DNA of 64,000 nucleotides. It comes from Fennellomyces sp. T-0311 (Eukaryota; Mucoromycota; Mucoromycetes; Mucorales; Lichtheimiaceae). The translations under genes and the position numbers were made by a program. The stretch spans positions 124,001-188,000 of the forward strand of contig JALLLT010000054.1 of assembly GCA_025266875.1 (NCBI GenBank). Reading direction: 5' to 3'. Positions 46,475 to 58,610 of the stretch are shown in pieces (the first letter of the stretch is position 1; every line of letters starts with the position of its first letter). The notes beneath the pieces are model-generated. The model searched no databases, was not told where the DNA came from, and worked only from the letters and a program-made list of their open reading frames with translations.

Positions 46475-47119
46475 ATGTCTGCATTTTCAGTGTCAAGTTT
46501 GCTCAATAACGATCGGCCGCGCAGCAATCGCCCTGCTGTGCTTGATATCTCCAATCTGCTGTGTGAGGAAGACGTGTGTCCCTCGCTCTCATCGCCAGAA
46601 AGCACACCATCATCCAGTGGATCATCGTCGCCATTGACCGGCTACCCTCTACCACCTATCTGGACACTCAAATCAGACGATCGAATGGTGATGAGCTGGA
46701 CAAACGACTCCTCGTCCTCACTTTCAAGCATTGGAAGCGAACCAATCACGAGGAAACTGCCTTTAAAGAAGCAACGACGTATTGACACAACCAGCAGCGT
46801 CAGCAGCAGCAGCAGCAGCCATAGTATCAGCAGTAATAGCAGCGCTAGCGGAGGCAGTGACGACGAGCAGGCCTCATCACCACCACCTATTAAAGCAAAG
46901 CGAAGACGGGCTAATGCCAAGCAGCTTGAAGTCTTGAACCGTGTGTTCGATCGAACGGTGTTTCCTTCTACACAACTCCGTGCTGAGCTGGGTCGACAAC
47001 TGGGCATGAGCCCGAGGACCGTCCAGATTTGGTTCCAGAACCGACGTCAGGCCATCCGAACACGCGAGCGACAGCGGCTCTTGCGAATCGTCCGAGATGA
47101 ATCCTCGTCCACGGACTAA
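46475..47119 (+). CDS. Homeodomain transcription factor, single exon
   Basis: A 214-residue nuclear DNA-binding protein. A Ser/Asp/Pro-rich N-terminal half is followed by a homeodomain at about residues 138-198. This includes the basic arm KAKRRRANAKQLEVLNRVF, helix 2 TQLRAELGRQLGMS and recognition helix RTVQIWFQNRRQAIRTRER, with the invariant WF-N-R of the family. The domain has standard length with no extra loop residues, so it is a typical (non-TALE) homeodomain similar to fungal Pho2-type factors. There is no intron. The N-terminus repeats CAG/AGC codons (Ser tract near residues 108-128). Target genes are unknown. Confidence 0.93.
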   Translation: MSAFSVSSLLNNDRPRSNRPAVLDISNLLCEEDVCPSLSSPESTPSSSGSSSPLTGYPLPPIWTLKSDDRMVMSWTNDSSSSLSSIGSEPITRKLPLKKQRRIDTTSSVSSSSSSHSISSNSSASGGSDDEQASSPPPIKAKRRRANAKQLEVLNRVFDRTVFPSTQLRAELGRQLGMSPRTVQIWFQNRRQAIRTRERQRLLRIVRDESSSTD

Positions 47120-50100
47120 TTATTAATCATTTATGTCTCACTTCTTTTCTCTCTCCCCCAAACCCCAAGCTTCTCCGATTCGACACCTTGTACCACCCAA
47201 GTCCTTCCTTGTATGCTTTCATATATCCGCGCTTCGCCGCTCTTTCGTTTTTTTTTTTTTTTTTTCGTTTCTTCCACTGGTTTGGAATCATAATTTCTTT
47301 TTTTTTGGTGGGAGAACTACATATGCATTTCATCCGTCCGCAATTGTAATATTAGCAATAATTCCTTTTTTTCTTCTTTTTTTTTCCTTTTTTCCTTTCC
47401 TACACAAGCCCAATGGATTCATGTTGTCAATAGCTAGCAAAAACTACTCTATATCATTTGTTGTAATAATAATAAAAAACAAGAGCGTTATTCTTTCAAA
47501 ATAAGCGGTTCCGATAAAACATTTACAATAGACCCGAGAATGTGGGTTACCATGGAAAGCATTCTTGAATCCCCAAAAAGGCTTTTTTGCCACGCGCTAT
47601 CTATGCAATGCACCATAACAACAATCACACAAACTTTAAGCATTAATTACCTAGGCATTTGGCCAAAATTGATTTGGTACAGGTTGCACGAACACAAAAG
47701 AACTATTTGCTACGTTACGCTACTCCACCTTGTTGACGCGTACCTGTTACAATCGATTCTTGGTTCTTTTTTTTTAACAATTAAAGTACTGGAAGATACC
47801 CGAGCATAGTTACACAAATCGTTTTGAGTCGGGTCAATATGGGACTTTTTTTTTTATTCTTCTTAAAAAAGCATGATCATACGGCAAGTATACGTAATGG
47901 TTATGTTTTCCGGTGGCGCGTCAAGATTAAACTATTGTGATAAGTGTTGTACGTGTGAGTCATCGATTTTTAATCATTATCCGCCAACGTGTGATCTTTT
48001 TTTTTCATTTTTCATTTTGATCGTAAAAGTCAGGTGTTGAGGGGAAATTGTTTGAGTGATAATTTTTTTTCTTGACAGCCCCCAAACCTCACCTCACGAT
48101 CTACAATCCCCGCTTATGTTTCATGTGGTTCTTGAATGTAAAAGGTTATTGAAATATGCAATGGTAATTTAAAGTACGGTAACAGTGGCACCACGTATTT
48201 TCGACGAATCATGTGCCTCCAAGCCGAAAAGAAACCATCCGAGTATAGAACATTCTTTTGATTTAATAGCGATTGCGAAAAGGAATATCAATGTACCGGG
48301 CGAGCTTGAACGGTCCCGGTTCCGGAAAGCTCACCAACGGATTTGATTCAACGACTCTAGCCTAACAGTCTGCACGTTGCTTAATCTTCCCAAGCAATTA
48401 AGTGAATCCAATTAGTAGTGACAACCAATTTAATTAAAAACAAAACCTGTAATTCATAGTGTGTATGTCGTTCTGCCTTTTCAGAAAGGGGATATGTTGT
48501 CTAAACATCGCCAACTTTCAATGACGTTCCGGGTGCCCCTTGAATTACCAATACTGGCTTCTGAAAAATGAATTCCGAACTGCAACTCCAAATGGTTTGC
48601 ATAAAAACTTCTTCGAATGGCCTGCCTAGTCTTGTATACTCATTTGATCGGCAACGGTCTAGCTAGAACAGATTCTTTATTTGTTCTAGTTTGCAGCTGT
48701 CTAGACAAAGGATTGACAGTATCAAGTTCAATGGCGCCCCGGACAAAGTTTTTTCTCTCTTCTTTTTTGATACAGCATCATTCGAGAATTGAAGATCTTC
48801 ACTACATTAGGTAGTTGAGCAAAGTCCGACGTCACTTTTTTTTGCAAAGGAATCCCTCACAAGCCGCTGAGATTCCTTTGAAAACAGTTTCTTGGCGGCA
48901 TGCGACACATTTAGAAGCCGATGCGTTAGCTTTTGCATGGCTTGGCTATTGTGGAATAGGTTATCGAGATTGCGAAAAAAAAACGTGCTAAAGTACCGAT
49001 CACTTGCAGATCGGCAGCATGTCCATATGTACGTAAAACAATTCTCTTATTCTTATTATCTCCGTATCCAATAACAACGTCAAGGTCCATAATAGACAGG
49101 GGTGTAAGTTTATTAATAAAATTGTTCATGGTCATTCGATCAGTTACCGGGTCAGCACAAACTTGAGTAAGCAACGTGAAAGCCTGGCGCCTCAGCCTCA
49201 CCAACCGGGCAGCGACGGAAGGAAACCGCCGATGGACGCTCGTAAGCATCATAGGCTTAGAACACTATACCATCTACGGTCGACCTGACAAAAAGGCATG
49301 ATGGTATACATGGTAGAGGCTCAAATCAGAACGTTGTCTATTCACAGCCTCAATTCCCTCCTTTGGCAGTTAAGGGAACCCAGAACGTTTAAACGTGTTA
49401 CTAGCCTGGGTGCCATCAATTGATCACTGCATAGACCCATGCCTAATTAGTACAGAGTAGGTTGAATTAAGCTCATCGATAGATACCGAGTGGCCGATTG
49501 TCGTTCGATGTTACCCGAAAAATTTCCCAATGCCAAATACCTTTCAAAATGTAGTTACTGTGCATGGAAGGAACGATACCGATAAAAGAATATTAAAATG
49601 TGATCAGGCCAAAGTGGGATCATGTTCATATGACTACTGTAGTGTCATTAACGCGCTGAGATTATGAATTGATCTGGAATGAAGAAAAATCACCTGCAAG
49701 AATCGCTGGGCTGATCACGCTAAGGATTAATACATATCATGCGACAGACAGCCCCTATTTATCCCTGGAATGATCAAGATGGCAAATTTTATTTATATGA
49801 AACGCTGTCGTAAATAAATAATGTTACGGAAATAACCATAAACACGCATCAACGGGCCCAGTCTACTTAAGACTCGCATCAGTTTCCATATCTGTATCGA
49901 TACCGATAACGCAATACACTTTACCCGGATAATCATAAAGCTGAATTCCGCTCTCCCATTATTCATTGTCACAATATCGCATGTTTATGAGCTGTCGTTC
50001 GCTTGTACTATCGTACTATCCGTATTCCGCGGAAAACTTTTAGTACTGCGTAAAGACGTGCAAGTCTTCCAGAAACATACATTAACGCTACACCAATTGG

Positions 50101-50420
50101 GTAGAATCTCTGGATTTCTTGTCAGTTTCCTCGTATGTAAGTGCGTGCAACAGGTCATTCAATTAACCGTTCAATTAGTTGAATTATTATTCTAGAGCTA
50201 ATGTTCAAATGAGAGGAGCATTGACGCCTACCATATGAAGAAGTTGTAGCTTTCACTTTCCAAAGCTTGAACCAATAACAAAATAGACTTTTCCATCTTG
50301 ACAATTTAACATTAAAGCGTGTGCTTTGAGGAGAATTATATACGTGGTGCAAAGAATCGTTTGTGAAACTATTGTCCTCATAAATGAGACATCGGCCTTT
50401 TTTTACCAGGAGAAAAAGTA

Positions 50421-50483
50421 TCCGCATAGTATGTGGATGTTCAATACGCTTAGTGTAGATTATTGTCACGAATACTATGCGGA
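50421..50483. repeat. 12-bp perfect inverted repeat
   Basis: TCCGCATAGTAT (50421-50432) returns as its reverse complement at 50472-50483, separated by 39 bases. It could form a hairpin. No element boundaries are seen. Confidence 0.6.
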
Positions 50484-51970
50484 CTTGTATTGATGATTAC
50501 ATAAACATAGTTAAAAAATCGTCTGATACAATACCACCCAAAGAAACCAACATGTAGCACCCTGATTACTAAAGATAAAAATTCATATACTGTCAGATAG
50601 GCAAATGAAAAAAAAAAGTGCCACTATAGTACTGAAAAGAACATATATGAGATCGTGGTACAACTGAGATGGCGACGGAGATGAATGGATGAATGGCGAC
50701 AGCTTTGGATAACCATAAAAGGCTTTTCCGTCACGCGCTCGTTATATGATATATTCCGAGATGGGGATTGAAGGGAAAATCAAATGTTTTATTTTTTGGA
50801 CTTGAGTAGAGAACGCCTTTGTGATAATAAAATGCCACTGAAGAGGAAAAGCGTGCGGCCTTGGTCAATTATTGCACATTTTGTATAATTTCATTTAGTT
50901 TGGAATTAGTTAAAAGCAATTTATTTGGATAAAGTAGTATACAACACAAGCATGAACTCTGGAATTATTAGCACAATGTGAAACGACCGAATGCGTTTGT
51001 GTAAATGCCAAAAAGGACATGCTTTTCATCCATATTTGCGCCCCCAATTCGACTTTACGAAATCGTTCTCGATCAAAGTGCAACATCTAGCCAAGGATAT
51101 TTGAGCTAGCGACACATAAGCGCTTTAATTATTATCATCGGTAGGCTATGTTTGAAGTTCAAGTTATACAACGCTAATTGTTTTGTCATCTTCAACCAAC
51201 ATCCTCGGATTACTGCTTTTACGTCACCCTTTGTCTTTGCGCAAAACACAACAGCATCCGGTTTTCGTGATTTTTTTTTTCAGATCCACCCACTCCAGGT
51301 GCTCTCCTCGGCGAGGTTTTGCATCCCGGCGCCATATCCGAAATACACTCTCGGCTCTAATTGCGTAGCTTGAAAAAAAGTTGCTCAGCGGTGGGTTTAC
51401 TAAAAACTCTGCACGCTTATTGCGCGACATTGCGTGTGCATGTGGAATGATTGGTAGATACCAACCAAGCAAGAGATTGCAATTCGATCCGTGCGGTACG
51501 TTTCAATTACGTGCGAGATAAAGTTTTGGAGCCATCGCTGCAGATACCATGCAGTGATCCGATATAAGCATGACGGACGACATTACGCTGCTGTGTCCAT
51601 TCCTTACCCTTTTTTCGCGCACACGCTTCCCGGTGCTGCCGATGGATGGTCGACGGCAAGTGCATTAGCAACGGTCTGGCCCACCCACGGATGGCCAAAG
51701 CGAAAGCACCAGCGGACATCTTGGTTTTCCGTATTGGGTAAGACCGTGTATGCAAAACAGCACAACCTTATCGCGTCAAAAAGCTAATCAGCAATTGGTC
51801 AAAACTTGGATTGGGTTGTACTTTATTTTTTTCACTGATACTTACGGAATAGGTACTAAACTAATGGATTTTTTTTTACGCCGCTATTTTTTTGAGGGGA
51901 GGTTGAGAAACGCCATTTACACGAAACAAATAAATATATACACGGTAAAATATATCGCCGGAAGGGAAGA

Positions 51971-51972
51971 GT

Positions 51973-52005
<33 letters not shown>
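51971..52005. repeat. (GA)n microsatellite
   Basis: Nearly pure GA repeat downstream of the Rua1-like gene. Confidence 0.85.
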
Positions 52006-52109
52006 TAAAAACGGCATTCTAGACGGGGGCCACTTTGGAAAAAAAAGATACATTCATTTTTTTGGTTGCTGCTTTTGCGTTGTGTCGAGTACTTTTTTCG
52101 TTGAGGTCA

Positions 52110-53872
52110 TCAGCGTCGCTTGGGTGCGTTGGGTTTGGGTTTGTGATATACATGGCACTACGTACGTCAGAGATAAGTACAGCGAATTCCCATCCGCCTT
52201 GCCCGCGTTACCTTATGCGCGTGTCTGTACCATAGCACGCTGTTTTTTCTTTTCACGTTGCTCACGGAAACCCATTGACGACATTGGTGGCAGAGGCCTT
52301 CAACCAGATCCTGATCGACCCAGCGAGTTTCCAACGGCTGCATGAACTCCTTTCCAGATACTGACGAGATTCCATGGAAGAACTGCTTGTGGTACCTGTT
52401 ATTGAAAGCGTTAGATCACTATTGGAGGGGTCAACGCACGGCTGTCATCTAACCAAAACGCGCTGTTCTTCAACTGCAGCCATTTGCCGGGTTGACAAGT
52501 ATCGCACAGTCCCTCCTTTGCTTGGCCGTTGTATCGGACCCACTGTGGTGTGTACTTGTCGCCGACGTAGCGCAGCTTTTGCCGCCGAGGACGCGCCTCT
52601 GGATCCAAGCGCGCCGCCTCGATGTCTTTGAGCGACATGTCCGGAAAATCGGGGTCGCCGGGCTCGACAGCGGTTGACATGTCGTCTTCGTCGACTTCCA
52701 TTCGGTTTTTCTTTCGTCTGTTGGGTGAGCGCACAGGACCTGCCGGCATCGGAGCGTACTGGCCCGGCAGCGGTGTGTGCATCATGCCGTCAACAGGTAG
52801 TGGCAGCGGCAGCTTCCCCACATGCTGGTAGTAGTAGTGCGGAGGCGCCGGGGCTGCGGACGACTGTGCAGACCCCGGCGGTGGAGCTGGTGGTGGCGGT
52901 GCGGCTGGGTGGTGCATGTAGGGATGTGGATGGTAAGGGTAGTAGTGCGGGTGCTGTGGAGGCGGTGGTGGTGGCGGCGGCTGCGCTGGAGCCTGGTCGT
53001 GTTTCGGGGCAGCCGACGTCGCCTGTGACAACGGATGTATCATGGTGATGGGCTCTGGAACAGGGAAGGAGGACGATGGTGGCGGTAGCATGGGCGGCGA
53101 CATACCTTGCACCCAGGTCAGCTTGGCTTGTGGATGCAGCTGCTGCTGGTGGTGGACCAGCGAGGACGCCGATGAGGAGGATGACGACGACCCGGACATG
53201 TCCTGCAAGAAGGTCGAGCGGTCGGACGGTAACGATGCCCAGGTCATGCTGACATCGTAGGAATACCTCCGCTGGCGGGTTGTGCTGTTCTGCGAGAGCG
53301 CGCCATCCGATGCAACCGAGTAGCTATCGTTGTCGGGCCAGGGCTTGTGGTCTTTTTGCGAGGGGAGGAAAGGGAAATTAGCCTTTTTTCATGCGCATAA
53401 ATTTTCTTAATAACTTGCCTGAGGCATCATCAGCCGTTGCAGCTGACTGGTCCTTGTCAGCGGCGGGGGTAGAAGGCAGCCGATTAAAATTGGCCAGCAG
53501 CATGGCTGCCTCGATAGAGTTGCGCTGCTGTGATAAGTGCAAGCTCAGTTGCGCCTGCGCTTCGTCATTTAACCCTAATGGCAAGCCCAACACGGCCGGA
53601 CTACTCTTGCGCTTGTCAAAGACGTATGCCGGAATCGCGGAAAATGGGCTGTCTCGTTTCAGGGGCAGAGATGATGCATAAGGCGACGATGACCGTCCTT
53701 CGCTGGCCACCGAGCCGTTGCATTCTTGCTCATTGGCAACATGTGCAGGCAGACTAGCCAAGGGCGGCAATGCGTGGGCCTTGGAGCTGCTTGGTGTCAA
53801 ATTGACCTGCGCATAATGGAGCACCTGGGGATCCTCAGGACGGTGCGCTGGCATGTACCCTTGAACATCCAT
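52110..53872 (-). CDS. Rua1_C-domain transcriptional regulator, 4 exons with a GC-AG intron
   Basis: Exons 53419-53872, 52454-53351, 52212-52395 and 52110-52157 join exactly to 527 residues. The C-terminus is the fungal Rua1_C (DUF4451) module, a double zinc-binding-like unit: LRYVGDKYTPQWVRYNG, EGLCDTCQPGKWLQLKNSAFW-YHKQFFHGIS, then EGLCHQCRQWVSVSN, NSVLWYRHAHK-CHVYHKP. The paired C-x2-C and W-Y-x-H signatures are intact. In Ustilago, Rua1 activates glycolipid biosynthesis genes; the target here is unknown. A basic NRRKKNRMEVDEDD precedes it. The N-terminal half is rich in Pro, His, Gln and Tyr, typical of transcription factors. The first intron uses a GCAAGT donor (about 53413-53418) and TTTTTGCGAGG...AAAAAG acceptor side; no GT donor fits the frame. 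Confidence 0.88.
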
Positions 53873-54800
53873 GTCGAAAAGTTGAAAAAGAGCGAGAGCA
53901 GAGCAATAGGCAAGAGCGGGGAGGTGGACTGGGGAGCAGCGAGGCGAGAAGGACGGTGGAAGCACAACACACAACCAGGAACCAAAAAATAAATTTTTGA
54001 GTGGTTGTTTGCAAGGAAGGTAAAAAAAGTTTTTTTGCTTTAATGCGCGATAGCCTTGAAATTTTTTCGTTTTGCTCCAAAAAAAATACTGCCACATGGA
54101 CAAGGCCTCTCTCGCGCTCTGTCGTGCTGAGCCTGCCGCATCCAGACGGCCGAGGGGGATGTCTGCGGCTCTCTCTTTCTTTCTCTCGCTCCATCCTCTC
54201 TCTCTCGCTCCATTTTTTTAATCTGCTGCTGAGTCATGCAATCCTTGTGTTTATGCATTGTTTTTTTTTCTTTGCTCGCCAGGCTCTCCCTCCCGCCATT
54301 CTCGCACCGCCCACCGTAAATTGAGGAGACGTCAGAGCCATCGCCAGCCCGCTCTTGACCCTGTCCAGCCGTTTGCCCCTTCCCAAAGCCTCCTCGCCAG
54401 CCAAGATCAACCGGACAAAAAAGTGGATCTTCCCTAGCTAACCCGGTACCGGCTCATTCACCCTCCGCCAATGCATCATTTAATGGGGACGAATCGCGCC
54501 TTTGCTACTGTATACGTATGCAATGCATCCGCAACCATCGCCGTAATCCCACAGCTTCCATCGCGTTCCACTTGCGAGACTCATAGCAAACGTTTTGCAT
54601 TGTTGTCCGTTGCCATGGATCAATTCAAAGTTATCTCTATGGTTACACCAACTGTCGCACATGCAACCATTGCTTAACAGACGAAGAGTGACGTTGCATG
54701 GATATCGGAACATTCTCCCCTTCCTTTGGCAACCTCCCCACCCCCTTCCTTTTTTTCTTAGATTCATTCTCTCGTTCAAAGGAAAAAAAAAGACATCTCA
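53873..54800. other. Divergent intergenic region of the Rua1-like and coiled-coil genes
   Basis: Dense CT/GA tracts (54100-54240) and T-runs resemble promoter and leader sequence for the minus-strand gene. The second half leads to the plus-strand ATG at 54801 with a pyrimidine-rich tract at 54710-54770. No gene seen. Confidence 0.5.
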
Positions 54801-56044
54801 ATGACGAACAATAATCACCTTTCTCCGCGCCGATCCATCAGCAGCGGAACTCCGTTTACTGTGAAACGTAAAGAAGTGAACTATGATGCATTGGAGATGA
54901 ACAGGTGAGCCCGTGGAAGCAAGAAAAAAACCGTGGCAAGGGCGCACGAACATAAATATTTACCGTCGTTCATGCAAAGTTCACAGTGCTCATTAGCTAG
55001 CCTGCTATATAAAAATGATCAGCAGCGTGTGAGCCCGCCCCCTTTTTCTAAATTGCTGTTGCCTAACCGGTTCTGACAATTCGTTCAAGTATAGTCACCA
55101 GATAAATTAGCGCAAACCCTTATAGAAAACAAAGCAGCAGCTGAATGGAATGCAAAAGTACAACAATTGGAGGTAAGTGGTAATAGATCGGGAATGATAG
55201 CGGAATCATTGGCTGATGATCATACGGTCTTAGAAAGAGCTGAAGCAAGCAACGCATGATCAACAGACGTGGCGCCACAAATGTTGTTTGTTAGAAAATG
55301 AGCGCGAAGAGTTTCAGGCATCGATGAAAGGTAAAGTCAATCGATCTGCTATCGCATGCGTACACTGATCCGGACAGGATTTCTTAGATCAATGCGAAAA
55401 AGATAAGGAACTGTTGCAAGTGGAAATCAAGGCTCTGAAAGAATCCCATATTGCCAAAGTGCAAGAAATGTCTAGTGCAATGGCACAACTGCAAAGAAAG
55501 GTCGCAGCACTAAAGGAACAACTGTCGAAGCATGGTGTCGCAGAAGGTTACTTTCTTTTTAATGCATGCATGTCGCACAAGCTAGATACTTATATGCAGG
55601 AATCTATAGAGCATGTAGAAAGTGATGAAGCTATTGATGCCATGCTATCCAACTCGAGTTACAAGGAAGAGGCAGAGTTCATCAAGGTATCTTCTCATTC
55701 CAACTACAAAAGATTACACATTCTCATTCTGTCTCGCGTTCAAGAATGCATACCAATTTGCCAAACGGAGTGGCAGGAATCCAACAAGCCACCAACTGTG
55801 GTTGGATATCCAGGTAGAACAAAAAAAGGATGGCATGGAAAAAAAAATACTGACCTGAAAATAGTCCACAACACAAGCGTTGCATCATGAAGTTGATCTC
55901 TTCCATGCCTGGAAAGCCGTTGCAAACGTACCCATTGAAGATCTGGCGCGTCTTATGCGAGATGATGAAAGATCGTCCACAGCTGGCAGCTCCCTTCGGA
56001 AAGCGTTGTTTGGCCGAAAGGGTTCAAATAAACGGAAAGTTTGA
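54801..56044 (+). CDS. Coiled-coil protein of unknown function, about 5-6 exons
   Basis: Start MTNNNHLSPRRSISSGTPF at 54801; exon 1 ends at 54904 (EMN-R). Later exons begin near 55093 (DKLAQTLIENKAAAEWNAK), 55233 (KELKQATHDQQTW), 55389 (QCEKDKELLQVEIKAL) and 55878, ending TTGA-type stop at 56042-56044. The middle is heptad-rich (ESHIAKVQEMSSAMAQLQ, RKVAALKEQLSKHG). The last exon has HHEVDLFHAWKAVANV, PIEDLARLMRDDE and a basic tail GRKGSNKRKV. The join of exons 4 and 5 (55813 to 55878) and of 3 and 4 fits frame. The first join does not fit with any single GT-AG intron I can see, so an extra small exon between 54905 and 55092 is likely. No family recognised; the SP/TP-rich start and coils suggest a cytoskeletal or kinetochore-type role, unproven. 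Confidence 0.6.
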
Positions 56045-56383
56045 CAAACCCCCCCCCCCCAATACCCCACACTCTCATCGACCACCGTATTTCAATTGAA
56101 GGTCCAGAATATGAATCCTTCGATAAGTCCCCCACACAGACTCACTGAATATTCACAAACATCTCATGTTCCACACTAAAAATAATTTAATTCAATCAAC
56201 ATTAAACGCGAGATTAGACTTCTGGGGGTGATATTTATCAGAGTAGCACAGATTTAATGCATTGATAGCACACGCTTTCAAATGTGTTACGAAGTAAGGG
56301 TTTCAATTCACACGAAACCCAATAGCGTAAGAACGTGCTGTAAAGCAAAAACGAACCAAAATAATATTTAATGGGTAAATTCC

Positions 56384-56656
56384 ATGAAGGTTTTATTTGA
56401 TATTATAGAAACTGAATGTAATCGTTGCACATACCTACAACGAACACAAAGAACGTGGTTAGTCGTTGCAAAACAACTTTTCAACAAAGTACAGCAACAG
56501 GATGATGATATGAGGAATGAATCAGAGATCTTGGTGGAAAAATGTCGTCATTATCTCTCAGCAGTAGCAAATATAATGATCATCACTTGCATTCTCTCAT
56601 GGATCGTCATCGCTGTGGCAAGAAAAAAAAAGCTTATATTTACCTTTTTTTGGTGA
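56384..56656 (+). CDS. Possible small tail-anchored membrane protein
   Basis: A 90-residue ORF: a mixed-charge helical part (QLFNKVQQQDDDMRNESEIL, VEKCRHYLSAVAN), then one strong hydrophobic segment (IMIITCILSWIVIAVA) and a short basic end (RKKK). The layout resembles tail-anchored proteins such as small SNARE-like factors, but no family motif is recognised. The region is AT-rich, and no promoter feature is clear. Treat as tentative. Confidence 0.35.
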   Translation: MKVLFDIIETECNRCTYLQRTQRTWLVVAKQLFNKVQQQDDDMRNESEILVEKCRHYLSAVANIMIITCILSWIVIAVARKKKLIFTFFW

Positions 56657-58260
56657 AAAAAAGCCACTAATGCTCCGTTATGTTTTCGAGTACAAGCAAG
56701 TCTAGAAATGAGATATACAAAGATTAGCTTTTGCTCTCTCTTTTTTTTCTCGCGATATCAAAAACAAAAGGTGCCTTTGCTTGGTGTACAATCAGCAAAA
56801 AAAGTTTGTTCCATAATGACATTCCCGCATAATGCACCGGCGAGTGCGCGGTAGAATGCCGGTCAAACGCAAATTACAACCATCATATTGGTCCAGCATA
56901 AGGCACCTTTGAATAAATAAATAAAAAGTAACTTACCATACGCAAAACATGAAACGGACCAAAGGACTAAAAAGCCCTTGCAGAGCGCGTCAGTCTGTTA
57001 TATAACGAAAAATTTTTTTTAAAGCGGAGCTCTCGTCAGTTCCACATGTTTCCATGGCAACGGAGTTCGGATCAGTGCCATCATCTACTTTGGATGGGGC
57101 AGTAGAAAGCTATGGCAACAAACGAGTACCTGGATATCACTTGACAGGATCTCGCAGTCTTCAATTGCGCCACATTTTTCAGGTGTTAACAGGCCACAGC
57201 CACTCCTGATATATATATATATATATAGCTGTGAATCTAACTATGTGCGTCATATCCAGACAAGGGTGGAATGATGGTAATTAAGTGTACTTGCTACAAT
57301 ACGGAAGAATATATTTAAATACTGGCGTTCATTTACAGGGATTGCACTCTAACAAATGAAAAGGGGATAGTTGAATATGATATTTCATAACCGCCATGGT
57401 CTGCGGTTTGTCATATAATACGTTGTTATCCCCTTTAGTTTATACTACCCCTCGTGCATTATTCTTGTGGAGTTCCTTTATCGAGGATTGCGGGCCATTT
57501 TTTATAACCGTACTTGAGCATTAGAGATAGCATACGACGCATCCGGAATATTGTCCTTTTTTTTTTTTACAATGGACCTAAAACGGCACATTGTAAGGTA
57601 TGTAACAAGGACGAGTAAATCAACGTGAAGACCTAATCGTTCTCACGTGGGTAAAGCCAAGTTGTTCTTGATCATGGGCGGTGTCACTTTTGTGTACAGC
57701 GTACATGTAGGGAATACCATAACAAAGTTATATAATTAGGTAAGATGGTATCTCGTGCGCATCAAGGGCTTGGAAGAAATCCAGGATATGCCAAGCACAG
57801 CCGTAGTGTGCTAAGCAATGCACATAGTATATAAATAGACAAAAAGCGGGTACGTAATGATGAGTACACAGCGTTGAACCGCTGATAATTTTTGTGCGCC
57901 AACAAGGCACATTATCCTAAAGCGCCTGGTTTAAATACATAAACAATCGTCCAAAAGCGTCAATTTAATTGTTCAAATACAACCTGAGATCGACGAAGGC
58001 TGTGTGTATCTGCAGACGGAAATGGCAATGAAAGGAGAACAGTGGCGGATAGCAATAATGCTATGCTCTATCGCAAGCAGTTGAAATGGCGATGGATATC
58101 CCGCATCACTAATTGGTAAGATCGCCATGATGGTTGGCTGGCCTATTCCCAACCCCAATCCCCCTTTGGCTGTTGATCATAGCAATTTAAAGAGGAACTG
58201 CCGAACATGGAAAGAGGGCCGGGATCTAAGATGTATAAGTAGAGAGGGGGGGGCAGAGCA
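56657..58260. other. AT-rich spacer, no gene seen
   Basis: Holds a (TA)n run at 57209-57228, T-runs, and a palindromic word near 57048-57061. The 3' end contains TATA-like sequence (58268-58273) and G-runs upstream of the F-box/WD40 leader. No coding pattern. Confidence 0.5.
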
Positions 58261-58610
58261 GGCATGGGTTATATAGCTACAGTATGAAGTTAGGGGTTTT
58301 ACATGTCGAGAACCTTGTCCGAGCTCTTCCTGCATCCGCTCCCATAAATGAGAGAGAGTGCGAGAGGCAAGTGGAGCTGCATGAACGGAGGCCAATTGGG
58401 AAGTGTGGCGAGTCGCTTCTCTCACTCACACTCTTCTATTTTTTGGTTGAGCCCGCCCCTGACTATAATTCAACGCTTGCTCCTTTCTTTTCTTACTTTC
58501 TTCTCTTTCTCTTGCTCTCACTCTTCCTCTCTCCAAGCCGATCGCCGCTCTCTGTCCTGCGCCCGTATTTCTCACGCGATCCGCTTGTATCTGAATTCGC
58601 ATTCCCTTCA

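Larger units (their letters stand above)
47120..52109. other. 5 kb gene-poor region with T-rich tracts
   Basis: Starts with pyrimidine- and T-rich 3' flank of the homeobox gene (47140-47400). After that it is AT-rich, with many stops and no convincing exon chain. A minus-strand stretch at 48926-49252 has faint F-box/LRR-like flavour only. Holds two related 23-base words (47575-47598 and 50717-50739), a 12-bp inverted repeat (50421-50483) and a GA microsatellite. The end overlaps the 3' flank of the Rua1-like gene. Confidence 0.5.

Noticed and set aside
48926..49252. Possible F-box/LRR relic on the minus strand
   Set aside because: Only a vague leucine pattern; no F-box core or repeat order could be shown.
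52674..53048. Plus-strand frames rich in Trp, Arg and Val opposite the Rua1-like gene
   Set aside because: Mirror images of the Pro/His-rich coding strand; no independent evidence.
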